Positions 60,457-64,000 of a DNA stretch of 64,000 nt are shown here, piece by piece. The DNA lies in assembly GCF_023715145.1 (NCBI RefSeq), contig NZ_JAMBNP010000001.1, forward strand, positions 806,001 through 870,000, written 5' to 3'. Under the pieces are notes generated by a model. That model did no database searches, had not been told where the DNA came from, and worked only from the letters and a program-made list of their open reading frames with translations. The first letter of the stretch is position 1. Each line of letters begins with the position of its first letter. The DNA is from Paenibacillus glycanilyticus. Lineage in GTDB: Bacteria > Bacillota > Bacilli > Paenibacillales > Paenibacillaceae. The position numbers and the translations under genes are program-made.

Positions 60457-61350
60457 ATGCAAAAGTGGATTCGACAAGCGGCTATAGCCGCCTTAGTAGT
60501 ATCGACACTCCTTATCACCGCTACGACCGTTCAAGCCGAGCCAATCCCTCCTTCCCCTATAACGCAGCAAAATCAGCTCCAATCCGCGATTCGCGGCTGG
60601 ATGGACGAGCTTGCGAAATTACCGGAATTCCATGCATGGAGCGACGCCGAATTTACCGTATCGCCGCTTGGTCCCGGCACGCATAGCTGGATTGCTATCG
60701 TGAAGGATAAAGGTCAAACCGCCGGCTATTTGGTTATTCAAGCCAAGGAAAATGGCGGATTCGCGCTTGGGGAATATGGAACCGGGGAATACTTGTTTGA
60801 TCAGACAACGCTGCAACGGTCGCTTGTGCAACTTGAGCTGATCACGTCCTTGCTGGATTCCAACCAGGCCTTATATATTCATCCGTTGCTGGCTGTCTGG
60901 GATATTAAGGGCTCTGCCGAGGATACTTATCTGGATGGCATGAGCGGAGAATGGCTGCCTCTCCGGCAAACAACCTGGGATAAGGCAAGTAAAGCGGAGG
61001 AAGGCCTTGCAGTCCGTTATGCTCTGGAAGGCGATTCCGTTATCAAGAGGGCCGTCCGCAGCCGCTCCTTCGATCCTTACAGCAAGATGCCTTGGCTGAC
61101 GGAGAAGCCCCTTCAAGCAACGGCAGAGCATACAGAGCTGGTCCTGAAAGCTTTAAGCTCCAAAGAACCGCTCCGTTATACGGCTGAGCGGTTTAATAAG
61201 GAAATGCTGTATGTGTGGTCGGTAACCGGCTATCATAATTGGGGAGATAACGGCACCGTATATGCCGCTCTGGAAACAGACGAGCTCGGCAGCAGCACAA
61301 GGTACATTCCCCTCAAGCTTCTTGCCGAGCTCGGTTACTTCTACCGTTAA
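60457..61350 (+). CDS. exported hypothetical protein
   Basis: 297 residues. The signal peptide is QKWIRQAAIAALVVSTLLITATTVQAEP, with cleavage after VQA. The mature part has WIAIVKDKGQTAGYLVIQAKENGGFALGEYGTGEYLF and later MLYVWSVTGYHNWGDNGTVYAALE. ATG 60457 follows AAAGGG at 9 nt. It meets the yqzE gene tail-to-tail with a 4-bp overlap. No family recognised. Confidence 0.85.
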   Translation: MQKWIRQAAIAALVVSTLLITATTVQAEPIPPSPITQQNQLQSAIRGWMDELAKLPEFHAWSDAEFTVSPLGPGTHSWIAIVKDKGQTAGYLVIQAKENGGFALGEYGTGEYLFDQTTLQRSLVQLELITSLLDSNQALYIHPLLAVWDIKGSAEDTYLDGMSGEWLPLRQTTWDKASKAEEGLAVRYALEGDSVIKRAVRSRSFDPYSKMPWLTEKPLQATAEHTELVLKALSSKEPLRYTAERFNKEMLYVWSVTGYHNWGDNGTVYAALETDELGSSTRYIPLKLLAELGYFYR

Positions 61351-61535
61351 CGTTCCGTACGGCCTTTCCACCATAACAACACGCTTGATCCGCCCCATCC
61401 GAACCAGCGCGTCAGCCAATGCTCCCTTGCGGCTTTGGCTGACGCCTTTGCTTGTTTCCGTTCATCCTTCGGCGTCTCGATGTAGTTCACAAATTCCACG
61501 GTCATATATTTAATCAGATCATGTCCATTTGCCAC
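61347..61535 (-). CDS. yqzE: YqzE-family small protein
   Basis: 62 residues: DLIKYMTVEFVNYIETPKDERKQAKASAKA, then HWLTRWFGWGGSSVLLWWKGR. The pattern of a helical basic N-terminal half and a WFG plus hydrophobic C-terminus matches Bacillus YqzE, encoded near comG. Probably a small membrane-associated protein. Confidence 0.85.
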   Translation of the reverse strand: MANGHDLIKYMTVEFVNYIETPKDERKQAKASAKAAREHWLTRWFGWGGSSVLLWWKGRTER

Positions 61536-61681
61536 GTTCGATCACCTCTGCGGTTTATTTGTTACTAGAAGTTTGCCCGGAATGCCCGGAACATAAACAT
61601 GCATGAGTTTTCCTTCATTAAGCCACGCTATCGGTAGCTGCTTTATTACGGCGTCTTGGCATAAAGAAGGAGGAATTCAAG

Positions 61682-62392
61682 TTGTTTAAAATGATGCGGA
61701 TCGCCGTTCTTGTATGGATTGGTTTGCTTTTGTCAACATCGCAGCTGTCAGCGGCCATGCCGGAAACCAAACAGCTCGCTCAAGCCCCGGAGGACAGCTG
61801 GACAATGCCGTCGGCGACCGTCTTGATTGATGCGGGGCATGGCGGCATAGATGGAGGAGCTACGGCCGGCGAAATTTTGGAGAAGAACATTAACCTGGCG
61901 ATTGCCCAAAAGCTTTATCTGCTTCTGAACAGCCAAGGCATTCCCGCAGTATTAAACCGTACCGGCGATTATGCGCTAAGCGACGATAACCGATGGCATA
62001 TAAGCCGTTCGCGGCACAAACGCGATTTGTCGCAGCGCCGCCAATTAACCGACGAGATTGAAACTACCATGCTGGTCAGCCTCCACGTGAACTGGACGAA
62101 GGACCGGTCCAAGCATGGTCCGCTTGTTCTTCATCAATCCTCCGGCGAAAGCGCGCTGCTGGCCTTTTGTATCCAGGATACGCTGAACAGACAGCAGCAG
62201 ACGGCATTCTATCCGAGGGAAGGCAAACCCTTCTATTTGCTGCGCAAGGTCGATCAGCCTGCCGTCATTGTCGAAATGGGATTCATCAGCCATGAAGGCG
62301 ACCGGCTCATGCTTACCGATCCGCGGCAGCAGCTCCGTATTGCTACGGCTATCGCTTCAGGGATTCGGCAGTATAAATGGATCGCCCGATAA
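61682..62392 (+). CDS. N-acetylmuramoyl-L-alanine amidase (Amidase_3, CwlD-like)
   Basis: 236 residues with a signal peptide at about 1-26. The zinc ligands and catalytic residues of the Amidase_3 fold are visible: VLIDAGHGGIDGGA (His), EKNINLAIA (Glu), MLVSLHVNW (His) and PAVIVEMGFISHEGDR (Glu). It cuts the amide between muramic acid and the stem peptide. CwlD, of similar length, makes spore-cortex muramic lactam together with a PdaA deacetylase. A TTG at 61682 is the start, with AGGAGG 8 nt before it. It is convergent with a polysaccharide deacetylase and overlaps it by 36 bp. Confidence 0.93.
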   Translation: MFKMMRIAVLVWIGLLLSTSQLSAAMPETKQLAQAPEDSWTMPSATVLIDAGHGGIDGGATAGEILEKNINLAIAQKLYLLLNSQGIPAVLNRTGDYALSDDNRWHISRSRHKRDLSQRRQLTDEIETTMLVSLHVNWTKDRSKHGPLVLHQSSGESALLAFCIQDTLNRQQQTAFYPREGKPFYLLRKVDQPAVIVEMGFISHEGDRLMLTDPRQQLRIATAIASGIRQYKWIAR

Positions 62393-63175
62393 AGAAGGCA
62401 CCAGATTAGACAGCTTCACGAATTCTACATGGCCGTCCGACTGCATCGACGGAATAGATGCCTTCAGGACGGCTGCCGTTTTTTTGCCCGATGGCCCGAC
62501 ATGGCCAATGACGATGCAAGTATCGTGTGATTCCAGATGTTTTTTCGCAAGCGTTATTTGCTTGGCCACATGCTGCTCCGTATACACATCATCCAGGAAA
62601 ACGTCATTGCCGAGTGCCGGCACCCCAAGCTCTTCGGTTACCTTCGGAACAACGGTCTTGAAGGTCGTACGGCTGTCGAGGAAGAATAGCCCCCGCTCCT
62701 TGCATACCGTGAGCACAATTCGCATGATCCGTTCATCCGCCGTGATTTTGGATCCCATATGATTGTTCATGCCAACGGCGTATGGGACATTATCGATCGC
62801 CTCTTCAACCCGCTTCCGTATCTCGGCGTCGCTGAGATCCGCCGTAATCGCTCCCGGTCCCAGCCATTTCTTGAGCCCTTTATTAGGCTCCATTGGCATA
62901 TGTACGATAACGTCATGACCAAGACGATGCGCTTCTTCCGCATCCTTTTGGGTTGTTGGCATAAACGGCATAATCGCAACCGTGAATTTGACAGGAAGCT
63001 TCAGCATCTCTTCCGTACCGTCCATTCCGTTGCCGAAGTCATCGATGACGATGGCGAATTGTCTTGCCGATTTGGCTTGTTCCTCTTCAGCCGCAGTTAC
63101 TTGCCCGGCACTAACAGGCCATAATAACAGAAGTGCAATGATCCCAATGGCAGCTGCCCTGCAAGGTTTATTCAT
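62357..63175 (-). CDS. divergent polysaccharide deacetylase (YibQ-like)
   Basis: 272 residues with a signal peptide (RAAAIGIIALLLLWPVSAGQVTAAE). The PF04748 pattern is clear: FAIVIDDFGNGMDGTEEML, LPVKFTVAIMPFMPTT, GHDVIVHMPMEPNKG, GMNNHMGSKIT and FFLDSRTTFKT. The metal-binding Asp and His residues are kept (DD, H in NNHMGS). It probably acts on a cell-wall or exopolysaccharide outside the membrane. ATG 63175 follows AGGAAAGG by 9-10 nt. Confidence 0.92.
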   Translation of the reverse strand: MNKPCRAAAIGIIALLLLWPVSAGQVTAAEEEQAKSARQFAIVIDDFGNGMDGTEEMLKLPVKFTVAIMPFMPTTQKDAEEAHRLGHDVIVHMPMEPNKGLKKWLGPGAITADLSDAEIRKRVEEAIDNVPYAVGMNNHMGSKITADERIMRIVLTVCKERGLFFLDSRTTFKTVVPKVTEELGVPALGNDVFLDDVYTEQHVAKQITLAKKHLESHDTCIVIGHVGPSGKKTAAVLKASIPSMQSDGHVEFVKLSNLVPSLSGDPFILPNP

Positions 63176-63260
63176 GACATACACCCTTTCCTGATTATCT
63201 CTTTCATTGTTTGTCCAACCGAGGAAAAATATGCTGAATTTTGCAACTTTATCGGATCCC

Positions 63261-63290
63261 TTGACGAACGAATCGTGTACATGCTACCAT
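63261..63290 (+). promoter_or_regulatory. promoter of the first tRNA-Leu gene
   Basis: TTGACG, 18 bp, TACCAT; it ends 20 bp before the mature tRNA. Confidence 0.75.
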
Positions 63291-63309
63291 TAGGGACGTA
63301 ATAAGGCAT

Positions 63310-63396
63310 GCGGTCGTGGCGGAATTGGCAGACGCGCTAGATTCAGGTTCTAGTGGTGTAACAGCCGTGGAGGTTCGAGTCCTCTCGACCGCACCA
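63310..63396 (+). tRNA. tRNA-Leu (anticodon CAG), copy 1
   Basis: An 87-nt class II tRNA with acceptor stem GCGGTCG/CGACCGC, anticodon loop TTCAGGT, a long variable arm (TGGTGTAACAGCCG), T-arm GGTTCGAGTCC and encoded CCA. Confidence 0.97.
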
Positions 63397-63401
63397 TACA
63401 T

Positions 63402-63438
63402 AAAGGGTTTCAGCGCATGAGCTGGAGCCTTTTTTATT
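63402..63438 (+). terminator. terminator after tRNA-Leu copy 1
   Basis: AAAGGGTTTCAGC pairs imperfectly with GCTGGAGCCTTT, followed by TTT on the plus strand. Confidence 0.8.
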
Positions 63439-63499
63439 TGTCCAATTTGAATTGTAATTCTGATGAGCCGTCAATCTTCATTTAAATTTAACAAACCGC

Positions 63500-63529
63500 T
63501 TGACTCTTCCCATGAAATAATGCTATTAT
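63500..63529 (+). promoter_or_regulatory. promoter of the second tRNA-Leu gene
   Basis: TTGACT at 63500-63505, 18 bp, TATTAT at 63524-63529; same spacing as copy 1 but different sequence. Confidence 0.8.
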
Positions 63530-63552
63530 ATCTTTCGTTGGCAACAACATTT

Positions 63553-63639
63553 GCGGTCGTGGCGGAATTGGCAGACGCGCTAGATTCAGGTTCTAGTGGT
63601 GTAACAGCCGTGGAGGTTCGAGTCCTCTCGACCGCACCA
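63553..63639 (+). tRNA. tRNA-Leu (anticodon CAG), copy 2
   Basis: Identical to copy 1 over all 87 nt, with its own promoter and terminator. The flanking sequences are unrelated. Confidence 0.97.
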
Positions 63640-63650
63640 ACTTTACTAAC

Positions 63651-63697
63651 TCAAAGGTTTTGGACAGTCTAGCGATAGACGGCCAAAGCCTTTTTTT
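63651..63697 (+). terminator. terminator after tRNA-Leu copy 2
   Basis: AAAGG, TTTGG and GTCTA arms pair with their complements, then seven T on the plus strand. Confidence 0.88.
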
Positions 63698-63723
63698 GTT
63701 GTTCTCCTTTTACTCCGGCAAAT

Positions 63724-63762
63724 AAAAAAGCAGGCAACTCTGCCGAAACAGAATTGCCTGCT
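63724..63762 (-). terminator. terminator of the last gene
   Basis: AGCAGGCAA and TTGCCTGCT with an inner TCTG/CAGA stem; six T follow on the minus strand. Confidence 0.93.
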
Positions 63763-63773
63763 GTACTTGCTTG

Positions 63774-63986
63774 CTACTCGGCAGAACCGCGTTCGCTTGA
63801 GGCAAGCTCAACGCGGTAATTGCGGCTCAGCTTAACGACCCGCTTGTTCTTGCGCCGGATCACGAATGTGGTATCATCCCATGCAACAACGATCCCTACC
63901 ACATCGTTAACTTCCATCTCGTCACGGACGACCCGAACAAGATCCCCGCTTACTCGGAACTGATCTAACTGCTCTTCACTAATCAC
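63774..63986 (-). CDS. 70-residue conserved-looking small protein
   Basis: MISEEQLDQFRVSGDLVRVVRDEMEVNDVVGIVVAWDD followed by a basic strand FVIRRKNKRVVKLSRNYRVEL. The alternation of beta strands suggests a small SH3/KOW-like barrel, perhaps RNA-binding given the basic face. It resembles in style, though not clearly in sequence, the small protein at 10183-10392. The start is near the window edge but appears complete. No family recognised. Confidence 0.75.
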   Translation of the reverse strand: MISEEQLDQFRVSGDLVRVVRDEMEVNDVVGIVVAWDDTTFVIRRKNKRVVKLSRNYRVELASSERGSAE

Positions 63987-64000
63987 CGCTAATACCTCCG

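Noticed and set aside
63463..63672. Plus-strand ORF of 69 residues containing VVAELADALDSGSSG
   Set aside because: It is a translation of tRNA-Leu copy 2, not a protein gene.

Overview
The window reads as a stretch of chromosome from a spore-forming Firmicute, most likely Paenibacillus or a close relative. The evidence is a GerA/GerC/GerB germinant-receptor operon, YqhG, YqhH and YqzE homologues known from Bacillus, a B12-dependent ribonucleotide reductase, a secreted GH87-type alpha-1,3-glucanase with discoidin modules, many sugar-uptake and multidrug transporters, strong AGGAGG ribosome-binding sites and moderate GC. No phage, plasmid, IS element or CRISPR array is visible.

Layout. 1-3.6 kb: a cut ABC ATPase gene, a chemoreceptor under a c-di-GMP-I riboswitch, a DUF2536 gene and a tRNA-Thr/tRNA-Pro pair. 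3.6-7.4 kb: an omega-aminotransferase plus CoA-acylating semialdehyde dehydrogenase operon (beta-alanine type catabolism) and a methyltransferase. 7.5-12 kb: a LysR-type regulator and three leftward transcription units that share one 32-bp promoter-proximal element; members are a SLAC1/TDT channel, a 69-aa protein, a multi-pass membrane protein and an IlvH remnant. 12-17.4 kb: alditol-oxidase-like flavoenzyme, AraC regulator, SDR enzyme, a luciferase-like monooxygenase fragment and a DegV protein whose leader holds a tandem hairpin array. 17.8-20.5 kb: the large secreted glucanase. 20.8-24 kb: a five-gene envelope operon (DUF350, lipoprotein, GSP-synthase-like ATP-grasp ligase, Ser/Gly-rich exported protein, small protein) behind a near-perfect SigW-type promoter. 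24.3-30 kb: SIMPL protein, GntR regulator with a decayed ABC transporter, and a sugar ABC importer. 30-32 kb: decayed VanZ and AraC genes around a DUF1835 gene. 32-36 kb: heterodimeric ABC exporter with a small leader gene and double operator. 36.3-42 kb: DMT transporter, a ykkC-family riboswitch driving a three-gene ABC exporter, and a second ABC-2 transporter. 42-49.9 kb: small membrane protein, DMT exporter with divergent LysR, a sugar-catabolic trio with a divergent XRE-cupin regulator, and TetR-MFS efflux. 50-53.8 kb: germinant receptor. 53.9-54.4 kb: a collapsed ars operon. 54.6-64 kb: nrdJ with an NrdR box, yqhH-yqhG, an exported protein, yqzE, an amidase, a divergent polysaccharide deacetylase, two identical tRNA-Leu genes and a small conserved protein.

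Two themes stand out. Regulatory RNA and operator structure is unusually easy to read here: two riboswitches, a shared LysR-type promoter family, a SigW-type promoter and several perfect palindromes. The window also carries at least seven decayed genes (7.6, 11.5, 16.2, 25.4-26.4, 30.2, 31.7 and 54 kb), several with a single-base or clean internal deletion. No wholly new multi-gene machine can be proven from sequence alone. The best candidates for undescribed biology are the LysR/SLAC1 regulon, the SigW-type ATP-grasp/DUF350 envelope operon and the hairpin array in front of degV.
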